Source: DXYV01 sp045543215 (GTDB taxonomy: Bacteria > Bacillota > Clostridia > Oscillospirales > Oscillospiraceae). From it: 23,855 bases of DNA. The notes under the pieces were generated by a model, which saw only the letters and a list, made by a program, of their open reading frames with translations, was not told where the DNA came from and did no database searches. Position numbers and translations under genes: made by a program. This document shows positions 23,831 to 23,855 of the stretch, piece after piece (positions within the stretch are counted from its first letter, which is position 1; each line of letters begins with the position of its first letter). The stretch lies in contig JAZQMD010000073.1 of the NCBI GenBank assembly GCA_045543215.1, forward strand, positions 1-23,855, read 5' to 3'.

Positions 23831-23855
23831 ATGAAATATGGACTAATCGTTTATT
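23831..23855 (+). CDS. Start of a further gene, cut by the window edge
   Basis: GGAGG at 23817-23821 is followed nine bases later by ATG, reading MKYGLIVY before the window ends. Such an opening occurs in polysaccharide pyruvyl transferase family proteins (usually MKYGLIVYK-x-T-x-NIGDDIQ), which would suit a glycan locus, but eight residues are far too few to identify it. A GTG at 23827 is in another frame. The 89 bp before it are distinctly A/T-rich. Confidence 0.45.

Noticed and set aside
1..23855. Search for CRISPR arrays, insertion sequences, prophage genes or attachment sites.
   Set aside because: I saw no regularly spaced repeats, transposase or integrase motifs, or duplicated tRNA ends.

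Overview
The window reads as chromosomal DNA of a spore-forming, flagellated Gram-positive bacterium of the Clostridia. The gut Oscillospiraceae (Oscillibacter / Intestinimonas / Flavonifractor-like) are my best guess. The basis is Spo0A and the SpoIVB protease, a WalR-WalK-YycH-YycI system, Gram-positive ribosome sites (AGGAGG variants, with GTG and TTG starts), and a flagellin whose leader looks CsrA-controlled. The genus is inferred, not shown.

Layout. 119-195: a tRNA-Arg(CCU) gene on the minus strand with its terminator. 427-783: a YbaK-type deacylase that has lost its normal C-terminal half. 896-2719: typA/bipA, ending at a long hairpin shared with a converging operon. 2993-8179 (minus): Nudix hydrolase, walR, walK, yycH and yycI, tightly packed behind a good promoter at 8215-8242. 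8252-8277: a perfect 26-bp palindrome between that promoter and a divergent promoter at 8321-8349, which serves a DUF815 AAA+ ATPase (8385-9587). 9645-10172 (minus): a small DUF6512-like membrane protein. 10450-12539: spoIVB and spo0A, with an unusual structured leader ahead of spo0A that contains a Spo0A box.

12540-23855 is a flagellin glycosylation island. A 400-bp structured leader precedes a 578-aa flagellin. Then come a family 2 glycosyltransferase, three genes of the CDP-3,6-dideoxyhexose pathway (rfbF, rfbH, rfbG), a 769-aa three-part glycosyltransferase, a PseB-type UDP-GlcNAc 4,6-dehydratase, and the first codons of another gene (possibly a polysaccharide pyruvyl transferase). Read together, the island would make the filament protein, build at least two nucleotide-activated deoxysugars, and attach them to flagellin or another surface polymer.

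Most unusual points: CDP-3,6-dideoxyhexose genes, better known from Gram-negative O-antigens, beside a clostridial flagellin and a PseB; the terminator-like hairpin with an internal Spo0A box in the spo0A leader; the GGA-loop hairpin ahead of flagellin; the long palindrome between the wal and DUF815 promoters; and a possible minus-strand small RNA ahead of spoIVB. All calls come from reading the sequence, with no database search.
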